Below, in pieces: positions 1-9,435 of a DNA stretch of 64,000 nt (position 1 is its first letter; the number at the start of each line of letters is the position of its first letter). This DNA is from Nemertoderma westbladi. Taxonomy: Eukaryota > Xenacoelomorpha > Nemertodermatida > Nemertodermatidae. The notes under the pieces are model-generated. The model was not told where the DNA came from. It did not search any database and saw only the letters and a program-made list of their open reading frames with translations. The position numbers were made by a program, and so were the translations under genes. The stretch covers positions 1 to 64,000 of the forward strand of contig JAUCBJ010008464.1 of assembly GCA_032718475.1 (NCBI GenBank), given 5' to 3'.

Positions 1-21
1 GTGTACTAAGTACAATAGACC

Positions 22-667
22 CGAGTGTTAGGGTGTTTACTGAGGCTAGTCTTGTGACTTGCCTCAGATTCACCAATGGCTTTGTTGGTCGGGGTGGAAC
101 ATGAGAGTAGCCTCCAACTCCAGAATCCCTCTCCCCATCACAATCTGGCCTTCCTGGTGACCCAGGGTTTGGGCCAGAAAGGTCATCAGGAAAGGGACTC
201 AAAGAATTGTTGGCTGCTCTCTCTCCAGTAGGGGGTGAGACAGGCAGCCGGTCAGGAGTTAACTGACGCCTGTGAGGCCGATTGTGCCCGGTAATTCCAC
301 TGGCCTCTAGTGGCCGGACCTCTGCATTGCTAATGTAATCCATAGTGGGGGTTGGGGGGTGCTTTTTTGCCGAGTCAGCTCTCGGGGCAAATACCACACC
401 CTGGTTTGCCATTCCACAGGGTGGGTGTCGCAATGGAGTCAGATATGAGGCCCATCACCCATATCTACTCTGGCGCACATGACCCACCCACATGGATTGG
501 CTGTTGCAGCTCATCTGCTGGGTCATGCCCTGTACCCTTGCTGCCAGGTGCAGGTCGCAGTGAAGTGCTCTCAGAGTGGACATGAGAACACTCTACTCCT
601 GACCAGCCATTGGTAGATCACCATCTACCTGGTCAGGCCATATACCCCTGCAGCCAAGTATATGGTA
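22..667 (-). mobile_element. LINE-B 5' region, fragment
   Basis: This stretch is nearly identical to 15085-15720, where the same sequence lies directly upstream of endonuclease coding sequence on the minus strand. It is therefore the 5' untranslated/N-terminal part of a second copy of that LINE. The two copies part company at about position 21, before the endonuclease would begin, and at about 667, where a foldback element is inserted. No functional product is expected. Confidence 0.7.
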
Positions 668-677
668 TATGATTGAT

Positions 678-1357
678 TATGAGGCGCCGTTAACGCCAAA
701 AGGTCAGCAATAATATCAAAGGTTTTAAAAAGAATATTAGAGAATTTCAAAACATATTTTCGGGCGAAATTTCGGCCGAAATATTTTGTTACATTTTTTC
801 AGCCCTTTCATTTGATGTCATTTTCGGCCGAAATTTCGACCGAAATTTCGGCCGAAATATTTTGTTACTTTTTTTTCAGCTCTTTCATTTGATGTCATTT
901 TCGGCCGAAATTTCGGCCGAAAATTCGGTCGAAAATGTCATCAAATGGAAGAGCTGAAAATGTAATAAAATATTTCGGTCGAGATTTCGGCCGAAATTTC
1001 GGCCGAAAATGACATCAAATTGAAGAGCTGAAAAATTGTACTGTAATAATATATTTCGGCCGAAAATTCAGTCGAAATTTCGACCGAAAATGACATCAAA
1101 TGAAAGAGCTGAAAAAATGTAATAAAATATTTCGGCCGAAATTTCGGTCGAAATTTCGGCCGAAAATTCGGTCGAAATTTCGGCCGAAAATTCGGTCGAA
1201 ATTTCGGCCGAAAATGACATCAAATGAAAGAGCTGAAAAAATGTAACAAAATATTTCGGCCGAAATTTCGGCCGAAAATATGTTTTGAAATTCTCTAATA
1301 TTCTTTTTAAAACCTTTAATATTATTGCTGACCTTTTGGCGTTAACGGCGCCTCATA
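678..1357. mobile_element. Foldback/MITE element, copy 1 (680 bp)
   Basis: The termini start TATGAGGCGCCGTTAACG and end with its reverse complement. Near-perfect inverted repeats run for at least 80 bp, and the interior is built from inverted copies of a motif containing ttcggccgaaattt plus a spacer motif (catttgatgtcatttt and its complement). Flanks show a 6-bp direct repeat, attgat (672-677 and 1358-1363), consistent with a target-site duplication. There is no coding capacity. A second copy is at 50326-50862. The superfamily is not assigned: a 6-bp duplication is unusual, and Dada-type transposons are one known group with 6-7 bp. Confidence 0.85.
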
Positions 1358-1363
1358 ATTGAT

Positions 1364-2180
1364 ATACTGTAAGTATGACAAGGGCTTGAAGTATTGGCTA
1401 CCCCGCCCATAAACTATAGTAACCGTATGAGATTTCGTCTTAATTCCCGCTTTGAGGTTCTGAAGGATGAGGTGATTCTCACTTTTTAGCTGTTATTTAG
1501 GTGAAACAAAGGATAAGAAGAGGACTTGAAATACTTGATATTTTCACTTAATTAACAGCAGAAATATGTTGAAATTGAAGTTATTAATAATTGCAGATTA
1601 TAACTGCAGAAATGTCTGAAAGACATTTTTGAAAATCAAAGACATTTTTGTGAAAGTGTATTTTAAAAATGTTTCTAAGCCAGCCAATTGACATAATGGT
1701 TTTTTTTTTAAATATCGCCCCATAGCATAGGATAACATGGAGTAACCATAGTAATACCATGGCAAGGGCCCCAGTCCTTAGCATATTAAAAGGAAATGTC
1801 TCCCCCCCCCCCCAGCCATCTGTTGGTAGCGTCTCTAGCGTCGGGTGTAAATTCGTACTCTTATCACATGGTGGTGTGTGTAACACTATTCCTATTGTAG
1901 AATTAATCCTAATGAAGGGACGGATATTATTTCTTAGAAGATAATGCATAGTGTGGGACGTGAGTATATTGTGATAGCTGTATCTTCGTTTCTCGTGGAT
2001 GAAAAATGCTGATTTAAAGTTCTTTAGATTGACTATAAATTGATCTTTCTATTCATACCAAGAACTAACAATCAGGATCAAGAATAATCTTATTTGAAAT
2101 TTATTATTATATATGCTGCTGTATGCAATGCCATTGGTTTCAATATCGATTACAATATCAATATCGGTTATTGGTATCGG
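1364..2180. other. AT-rich stretch without a supported gene
   Basis: It contains a C12 run at 1802-1813 and short chance ORFs on both strands. I see no domain, splice-bounded exon or RNA gene. Confidence 0.5.
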
Positions 2181-2184
2181 TTAA

Positions 2185-3215
2185 TGGTACTGGTACTTGT
2201 ACTGGTACCTGTACTTGTACTTGTACATGTACATGTACTTGTACTTCTACTTGTACATGTACTTGTACTTGTACTTGTACTTGTACTTGTGCATGTACTT
2301 GTACTTGTACTTGTACTCGTGCTTGTACTTGTACTTGTACATGTACTTGTACATGTACTTGTACTTGTACATGTACTTGTACTTGTACTTGTACTTGTAA
2401 TTGTGCTTGTACTTGTACTTGTACATGTACTTGTGCTTGTACTTGTGCTTGTCATTGTACTTGTACTTGTACTTGTACATGTACTTGTACTTGTACTCGT
2501 GCTTGTACTTGTACTCGTGCTTGTACTTGTACATTGTACTTGTACTTGTACTTGTACTTGTACTTGTACTTGTACTTGTGCATATACTTGTACTTGTACT
2601 TGTACTCGTGCTTGTACTTGTACTCGTGCTTGTACTTGTACATGTACTTGTACATGTACATGTACTTGTACTTGTATTTGAACTTGTACTCGTGCTTGTA
2701 CTTGTACCCGTACTTGTACATGTACTTGTGCTTGTACATGTACTTGTACTCGTGCTTGTACTAGTACTTGTTCTTGTACTTGTACTCGTGCTTGTACTTG
2801 TACTCGTGCTTGTACTTGTACTTGTACATGTACTTGTATTTGTGCTTGTACTTGTACTTGTACTTGTACTTGTGCATGTACTTGTACTCGTGCTTGTACT
2901 TGTACTCGTGCTTGTACTTGTACATGTACTTGTACATTTACTTGTACTTGTACTTGTACATGTACTTGTACATGTTCTTGTACTTGTGCTTGTACTTGTG
3001 CTTGTGCTTTGTACTTGTGCTTGTACATGTACTTGTGCTTGTGCTTGTACTTTTACTTTACTTGTACTTGTGCTTGTACTTGTACTTGTGCATGTACTTG
3101 TACTTGTACTCGTGTTTGTACTTGTACTCGTGCTTGTACTTGTACATGTACTTGTACATGTACTTGTACATGTACATGTACTTGTACTTGTACTTGTACA
3201 TGTACTTGTAATACT
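2185..3215. repeat. Hexanucleotide satellite, (CTTGTA)n
   Basis: About 1 kb of tandem acttgt units with frequent variants (acatgt, actcgtgcttgt, acttgtgc). The longer motif gtacttgtactcgtgcttgt recurs, so there is weak higher-order structure. The six-base period keeps most frames open on both strands, giving repetitive Thr-Cys, Leu-Val or Tyr-Leu translations that are not genes. Confidence 0.95.
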
Positions 3216-3222
3216 TGTGATA

Positions 3223-3350
3223 GTATTACCACTTCTCAATAAGGTAGACAGCTGTATGTTTACAGTATAGAACGGTCGTAAAATAGAGGCGTCCTATTGG
3301 ATGCTATTTATAGATCCATACCCCTTTTTCTTTCCCCCTCTTCCCCCTTT
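3223..3350. repeat. Dispersed repeat module, copy 1
   Basis: Two modules lie side by side. Positions 3223-3284 recur at 3989-4048 (shared aaggtagacagctgtatgtt). Positions 3285-3350 recur at 4993-5045 (shared gcgtcctattgg and a C/T-rich tail). This shows rearrangement of an older repeat whose family I cannot name. Confidence 0.6.
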
Positions 3351-3419
3351 TCTTATGCGCTCTTACCCCCAGCAGAGAGAAGATCTTCCCTCAGCTCGCG
3401 CGCGAGCTGGTATAGTGCG

Positions 3420-3985
3420 TATACGTATACGTGCTTAGGTGGGTGAGTGGGTGCGGTTAAGTAGACGTGCTTTAGTGGGTGGGTGGGTGCGGGTAAGTAG
3501 ACGTGCTTAGGTGTGTGGGTACGTTTAAGTATACGTGCTTAGGAGGGTGGGTGGGTGCGTTTAAGTAGGTTTGCTTTGCGGTTAAGTAGACGTGCTTGTG
3601 TGGGTGCGGTTAAGTAGACGTGCTTAAGAGGATGGGTGGGTGCGGTTAAGTAGGTTTGCTTAGGTGGGTGGGTGGACGCGGTTAAGTAGACGTGCTTAAG
3701 TAGGTGGGTGGGTGTGGGTAAGTATACGTGCTTAGGTGGGTGGGTGAGTGCGGTTAAGTAGACGTGCTTGTGTGGTTGCGCTTAAGTAGACGTGCTTAGG
3801 AGGGTAGGGTGGGTGCGGTTAAGTAGGTGTGCTTAGGTGGGTGGGTGGGTGCAGTTAAGTCAACGTGCTTAGGTGGGTGGGAGGGTATGTGTAAGTAGGT
3901 ATGTAGGAATGGGTATGTATGGTTAAGTACAGTAGGTGTGTAATGATAGGTGGGTGGGTGGGGGTAAGTTTAGCAACTATTAAGA
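3420..3985. repeat. Imperfect minisatellite, G-rich arm
   Basis: About 15 imperfect units of roughly 36 bp built around ggttaagtagacgtgcttag followed by gggtgggtgggtg. The same unit appears in reverse complement at 4049-4560, so the pair forms a large inverted repeat around the 60-bp module at 3989-4048. Confidence 0.85.
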
Positions 3986-4048
3986 AGTATTATCACATCC
4001 CAATAAGGTAGACAGCTGTATGTTTACAGTATAGAACGGTCGTAAAAT

Positions 4049-4560
4049 TAACCGCACCCACCCACCCTCCTAAGCACGTATACTTAAACGTACCCACCCA
4101 CGTAAGAACGTCTACTTACCCGCACCCACCCACCTACTTAAGCACGTCTACTTACCCGCACCCACCCACCTACTTAAGCATGTCTGCTTACCCGCTCTCA
4201 CTCACACACCTAAGCACGCCTACTTAACCAAACCCACCCACCTACATAAGCACGTCTACTTAACCACACCCACCCACACACCTAAGCACACCGACTTAGC
4301 CGCACCCACCCACCCACCTAAGCACACCTACTTAACCGCACCCACCCACCCCCTAAGCACGTCTACTTAACCGCACCCATCAACCTACATAAGCACGTCT
4401 ACTTAACCGCACCCACACACCAAACTAAGCACGTCTACTTAATCGCACCCAACCTGCCCTACCTATACACACCTAATTACCCGCACTCACCTACCCCTAC
4501 CCACCCCTCCCTCCCACATCCTATTTACCCGCACCGATCGCCCGAACCTAATTACACACC
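4049..4560. repeat. Imperfect minisatellite, C-rich inverted arm
   Basis: Units read cttaaccgcacccacccacc then taagcacgtcta, the reverse complement of the unit at 3420-3985. Units are more diverged towards the right end. Confidence 0.85.
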
Positions 4561-5092
4561 CACCCCTACTTTATCTACCTTATTCAGACTCCACTGCAAA
4601 CATTATCGGAGAAATCAAGCCGTGTACCAGAAATTTGCAAAAACGGAAAGTAGGGACAGTTTTCGCCAAAACGTTTTTTACAAGAACCGTTTTTTTGATA
4701 ATCGTTTCCTATTAATAATGCTAAGTATTTAAATCCTAGAACATTCGATAATTATTGTAAATATTGTAGTTAATAGGTTGGTTGCTTTTTTTACCATATT
4801 ATTAAATAAATGTGTGAGATAGTTAGTGCAGTTAGTTTTTATAATATCGTAAACATCATCACTGCACAAAAACGCGTTTTACACATCAGATCTTTTAAAA
4901 CATTGCCTTTATTCGCATGCGAAAATAAGGCTTATGCCAGCCTAGAGGCCAAGCAAGGTACCGGTAGCCATAGCAATGCAAGAAGCTACTGTAGAAGCGT
5001 CCTATTGGGTGCTATTTTTAGATCCTTCCCCCTTTTCTTACCCCCTCATCCGTGCCACCACTGGTTCAGCCAAACAACCCAGGCAGCTCCGT
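4561..5092. other. Stretch without a supported gene
   Basis: AT-rich sequence with a second copy of the module gcgtcctattgg at 4993-5045. No coding exon or RNA gene is recognisable. It may include the start of the LINE-A 5' region. Confidence 0.4.
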
Positions 5093-5345
5093 AGCGCATC
5101 ATTGTTCCAATTCTCCCGGTAGGCTATCATTATTAGGGCTCTCGTAATTTGTTTCACTGGCATACTTAACATTGTTCCAATTTTTTGAGCTCCGTAGCCC
5201 ATCATTGTTCCAATCCTCCGGTAGACTATCTTTACGGCCCTCCTAATTTGTTTCAAATTTGTTTCACTGGCTGACTGGCATACATAGCATTGCAGGTAGG
5301 ATACCATTACGTGGCTCCTAATATGTTTTAATTTTAGTTCCAATT
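5093..5345. repeat. Tandem repeat upstream of LINE-A (about 107 bp unit)
   Basis: Two to three imperfect copies share gctccgtagc, atcattgttccaat and aatttgtttcactggc. The position directly upstream of the LINE-A ORF suggests a repeated 5' UTR/promoter region, as in several LINE families; that role is inference. Confidence 0.6.
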
Positions 5346-5517
5346 TTGTTTCAACTAACAAACAGATACATACTGTACTGAAGGTAGACTACGCAAAGTT
5401 GTTCGCGAGCAACGAGAACGCCCTGAGAACCAGGGAGTAACGATACGGTACGATTACAAACGACGCGTGGTACTTCGCAATGACGTGGTTATCGACCAGT
5501 TTAACTCACCCCAATAG

Positions 5518-8500
5518 GGGTGCGCCGCCTGGAAGTGTTTGTTGCCTAGAACTAATACTCTTTCTATCTGCTCTTGGAATCTATGTGGTGTCAAAGATAA
5601 GCTTCTCGATCCCAAAACATTTAAATTTCTGCATAATTTTGATATAGTATTTGTGCAGGAAGTAAAGACTAGTCGCATAATTTCAGTTCCCGGGTTTAAG
5701 ATTATTCAGAATCTTTCGGCAAACGCCGATCGTGGAGGTGTGTTGGCGCTTGTTAAATATGATCTTGTTAGTTATATATCGTCAGTTCATTGTGATTTTG
5801 TGGAACAAATTTGGTTGCAATTCGCGGCCCTGCCGGGTTATGTAATTGGTGGCTGTTATATCCCACCCGCGGACTCCTTATATTTCGATCCCGTCGCTTT
5901 CTCAAATCTACACAATGTTTTACGAGGATCTATCAGCCCTAATGTTATTGCAGTGGGTGACTTCAATGCCAGAATAGGACAGTTAGAACCGGTAGCAGTG
6001 GGTAACTCACTTGCTAAATACGTCGGGGTTGTTGATCACACAGTAAACTCGAATGGAAAAAAGTTGCGTAATATATGTAAAAGCACAAACTCAATTGTGG
6101 CAAATCACTTAAACATAGATGCTAAACATCTGGGTGGAGATTTTACCTACCGCAAGGGAAAAACTTGGGTGTCTGAAATTGACCAGTGCATCACAACATC
6201 GAGTACTATACGGATGGTTTCGTCTATTACTGTAGACCAATCTCGCGGGATGTCTGACCATGCACCATTACAAGTCAGGTTAATACTAAACGAGAGATCG
6301 GTCGACATACAGCATCTTATACAGCGCAGCGCGGATTTGGGCACCATATGGAATCATCAATGTGATAATCTAGTGAACAAAGGACCAAGTCATAAAATCA
6401 CAAACCTTGAATCATTCTCCGCTACCATGGAAACCATAGCGCCACCATCACTAACTCAGGTTGATGGGCCGGTTGGTATCGACCGGATAGAGGAAATTAT
6501 TGATATATCGACTACACTAATGTGTGATATCGCTAGAGCCAACCGCCGCCGCCACCCTAAACCCCCGGTTAACCCTGACGAGTACGACGAACTCGCAGAA
6601 ATGTCTCGTTGGGAACGAATATTAAACGACAATGACCCGAAAACAATCTGGTCCGCCATAGACTGGAAAGGGAATTTTTGTGAAGGTAACAAATCAGATG
6701 ATGTAACCGCCGACCCCTCTCAAGTATCACCAAGTGATATGGAGTTCAAAAACCACTTCGAAACCCTTTTCCGCGAACCGACAAACTCAGCGCAGAGCTC
6801 CACAGATGATTTTGCTTCCGCGCCGTACATTGCCAGTTTAGACGATCCCTTCTCGGAGGAAGAACTCGCCGATGCGATGAGTGAAGTAAAAACGGCGAAA
6901 TCTTATATCGGAATAAGTCTAGGATTATTTTTGGCCCTTCCCGGGCAATGGTTATTAATGTTTTTGGCAGTGTTTAATGTAATATTTAAGTTTTCGTGTT
7001 ATCCGGTTGCATGGGGCTGCAATAAACTTGTTGTATTGTTTAAAAAATCTGGATCCAGAATGTGTTGCGGGAATTATAGAGGCATCTCTATAATGGACTC
7101 ATTGGCCAAAATGTACGATTTATTGCTTAATAATCGCCTTAAAAAATGGTGCTGTTTGGATAAATGCCAAGCGGGTGGGTTGCCAGGTCGTGGGTGCTTA
7201 GAGCAAATCATGACGTTACGTCTACTAATAGACCTTGCAATTTTCAAAAAAGTAAAGTTATTTGTGCTGTTCGTGGATTTCAGCAAAGCCTACGACCGTG
7301 TACCTAGACAGTCCCTACTAAGCTATTTAAAGTCATTGGGCTGTGGTAGAACAATGTTACTGGCTATCCAAGCAGTATATAAATGTACTCGTGCAATTTT
7401 GAAGTCCGCAGTAATTGTAACGACTCTTGGTGTCCGTCAAGGTGCCCCTACAAGTAGTATCTTATTCTGTTTGTATCTTGAGCGGTTAGTGAGAATGGTA
7501 AAAAGTGCAATTACGACAGACGGTTTTATTGGAGCCATTCATATTATGTTGTTAATGGATGATACTATATTGCTTGCTACCTCACGAGATAATTTACTTA
7601 AAAAATGTGACAAGTTGTGTGAGTTTTGTAATCTCTCTGGGATGCAAATTAACACGAAAAAAACAAATTTTTTCGTAGTGAACGGAAGTAAGACTGACCG
7701 TATGCCTATTATCTCACACAATACTGTATTTAAGCATTGTACAAACTACAACTATTTAGGTTCATATTTTACAGAGGATGGAAAAATATCGTCCACCTTT
7801 AAAATTCTAGAACACAAGTTTGAAGAAACGGCAAACAAGTTTAATATTTTTTGTGCGGTTCACTCATCTATGCCATTCATATTTAAGAAACGGGTACTAG
7901 AATCAGCTATTCTATCTGGTCTATTATATGCATCCGAAAGTTGGCTCACCAACGATTTTAAAATGGTAGAGAGGTTTTATATGCGTATGGTTAAGTCGCT
8001 AGCACATGTCCGAGAACAAACCCCAAACGATATTTGTATGATTGAATTAGGTATGCTCCCTATTCTAGAACGCATACTCGAAGCTAGAAAACATTTTTAT
8101 GCTAAAGTCCAAAGAAGCCACCCGGATACCCCAGTCCGACAAGCATTTGAACTGTGTAAATCTGCTAAAAGTCCTGGTTACAATCTCTTGCTCAAAGCTT
8201 CAACGCACTCTCCTTCACTGGATAGTTTGAAGTTACGGGTTTTGAACAGACCAGAATCTGCCACAAAATTTTTTACGTACCGAGCTACTCTAAACCCTGA
8301 GTTGTCTATCCACCCGATTTACACCGCTACAAAACCTTATTTACCAGATTACCAACGGGTTGCCTTTACCCGCATCCGTCTGATGAGTCACAGACTCCGC
8401 GTTGAAACCGGCCGTTGGACGAGAACTCCTCGTTCGGATAGAACTTGCCCCTGTGATAGCTCATCTGTCCAAGATGAATTACACGTTCTGTTAACCTGCC

Positions 8501-8625
8501 CCCTCACTGCTGATCTACGTACTAAATTTAACACTCTAGACTTTAGCGACTATAAAAGCCTTGTAAGCTGCAGTGGCAGTGCGATTTGTGAGTACGTTTT
8601 AAACGTACTGGAAGAACTTAAATAA
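5518..8625 (+). CDS. LINE-A non-LTR retrotransposon ORF: endonuclease + reverse transcriptase
   Basis: A single open frame of about 1,030 codons encodes a target-primed retrotransposition polyprotein. Counting from 5539, an APE-type endonuclease opens with SWNLCG, then FVQE near residue 43, GDFNAR near 139 and SDH near 238. Reverse transcriptase follows: NYRGIS, motif A FVDFSKAYD near 577, motif B GVRQGAP near 630, motif C as MDD near 672. A C-terminal CxC...H...C knuckle starts near 969. No frameshift or internal stop is seen. The frame opens after a TAG at 5515-5517 but has no ATG before about residue 216, inside the endonuclease, so the start is unresolved (a lost ATG, or coupled translation from a missing ORF1). 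A diverged relative is at 55818-56670. Clade is not assigned. Confidence 0.9.
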   Translation, partial: GCAAWKCLLPRTNTLSICSWNLCGVKDKLLDPKTFKFLHNFDIVFVQEVKTSRIISVPGFKIIQNLSANADRGGVLALVKYDLVSYISSVHCDFVEQIWLQFAALPGYVIGGCYIPPADSLYFDPVAFSNLHNVLRGSISPNVIAVGDFNARIGQLEPVAVGNSLAKYVGVVDHTVNSNGKKLRNICKSTNSIVANHLNIDAKHLGGDFTYRKGKTWVSEIDQCITTSSTIRMVSSITVDQSRGMSDHAPLQVRLILNERSVDIQHLIQRSADLGTIWNHQCDNLVNKGPSHKITNLESFSATMETIAPPSLTQVDGPVGIDRIEEIIDISTTLMCDIARANRRRHPKPPVNPDEYDELAEMSRWERILNDNDPKTIWSAIDWKGNFCEGNKSDDVTADPSQVSPSDMEFKNHFETLFREPTNSAQSSTDDFASAPYIASLDDPFSEEELADAMSEVKTAKSYIGISLGLFLALPGQWLLMFLAVFNVIFKFSCYPVAWGCNKLVVLFKKSGSRMCCGNYRGISIMDSLAKMYDLLLNNRLKKWCCLDKCQAGGLPGRGCLEQIMTLRLLIDLAIFKKVKLFVLFVDFSKAYDRVPRQSLLSYLKSLGCGRTMLLAIQAVYKCTRAILKSAVIVTTLGVRQGAPTSSILFCLYLERLVRMVKSAITTDGFIGAIHIMLLMDDTILLATSRDNLLKKCDKLCEFCNLSGMQINTKKTNFFVVNGSKTDRMPIISHNTVFKHCTNYNYLGSYFTEDGKISSTFKILEHKFEETANKFNIFCAVHSSMPFIFKKRVLESAILSGLLYASESWLTNDFKMVERFYMRMVKSLAHVREQTPNDICMIELGMLPILERILEARKHFYAKVQRSHPDTPVRQAFELCKSAKSPGYNLLLKASTHSPSLDSLKLRVLNRPESATKFFTYRATLNPELSIHPIYTATKPYLPDYQRVAFTRIRLMSHRLRVETGRWTRTPRSDRTCPCDSSSVQDELHVLLTCPLTADLRTKFNTLDFSDYKSLVSCSGSAICEYVLNVLEELK

Positions 8626-8637
8626 AATGGTTTTGAG

Positions 8638-8748
8638 CCTAATAGTAAATAGTAAATATTTTCAATTTGAGCCAGATGGTAAATATTTTTCAATTTGAGC
8701 CAAATGGTAAATATTTTCAATTTGAGCCTAATGGTAATTATTTTCAGT
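8638..8748 (+). repeat. Tandem 3' tail of LINE-A
   Basis: Directly after the LINE-A stop codon, a unit containing tttcaatttgagcc and atggtaaatat is repeated about four times. A short tandem tail is typical of several LINE 3' ends, so this probably marks the element's 3' end. Confidence 0.6.
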
Positions 8749-9397
8749 TTCATAAAAGTTAAAACTAACTATTCAATTACTGGTATATTGTTTGCATTGA
8801 TTGATATTGTGTATAATGTAGATATTACGAAATTTATTATGATGTATTTAATTAGGAACATGGAAAATATACAGCGCTCCAGGCGCTACTTATCTTATCT
8901 ATCTACTAGTGGCAGTACTGCAGTACGCGCCCAGTCTGTTACTGTTCTGCTGGTACTCAAGGTACAGGGGTACCGGTGCCGGTACTAGTTCAGTAGTTGC
9001 TACCAGTAGTGCTGTAGGCTGTAGTCTGCCTGGATACAGCCCTGCAGCCATACTGCAGTACGGTACTGCCATACAGCAATACGCGCTTATGCTAATTGCT
9101 AAGTCCCAAGTTCGGTTGTTCATGTACTGATTTTATGGTTCAGTAGGCTAGTTGAAATTGTTTTGTTTTGTTTTGTCTATAGCAGTATAGGATAGGCAGA
9201 TTAGATTGGCCTACGGCTGTACGGTACAGGCTGACAGGTACCGCTATTTACAGATATAGGCCTAGGCCTAGATGTTGTTTTTTCACATTAATTAGTAATT
9301 ACTGTAATATACTGATCAATTATCGGCCCAGATATACGTACACTTACCGGTAACGACCCGTGGCCACCTGGTTCCCACGCCAGCACGCGCCAGGTAA

Positions 9398-9435
9398 ATG
9401 GCGACATCTTGTGAAACATCAGAAGTTCTATGTAG
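9398..9435 (+). CDS. MKRN1: MKRN exon 1
   Basis: Twelve codons plus two bases from the ATG at 9398, ending TGTAG before a perfect donor gtgagt. The split codon joins exon 2 to give CRYF, the first cysteine of CCCH finger 1. This is the only upstream ATG exon with matching phase that I found. Confidence 0.82.

Noticed and set aside
2094-3270. Repetitive Leu-Val / Thr-Cys / Tyr-Leu proteins
   Set aside because: All are readings of the hexanucleotide satellite in different frames.
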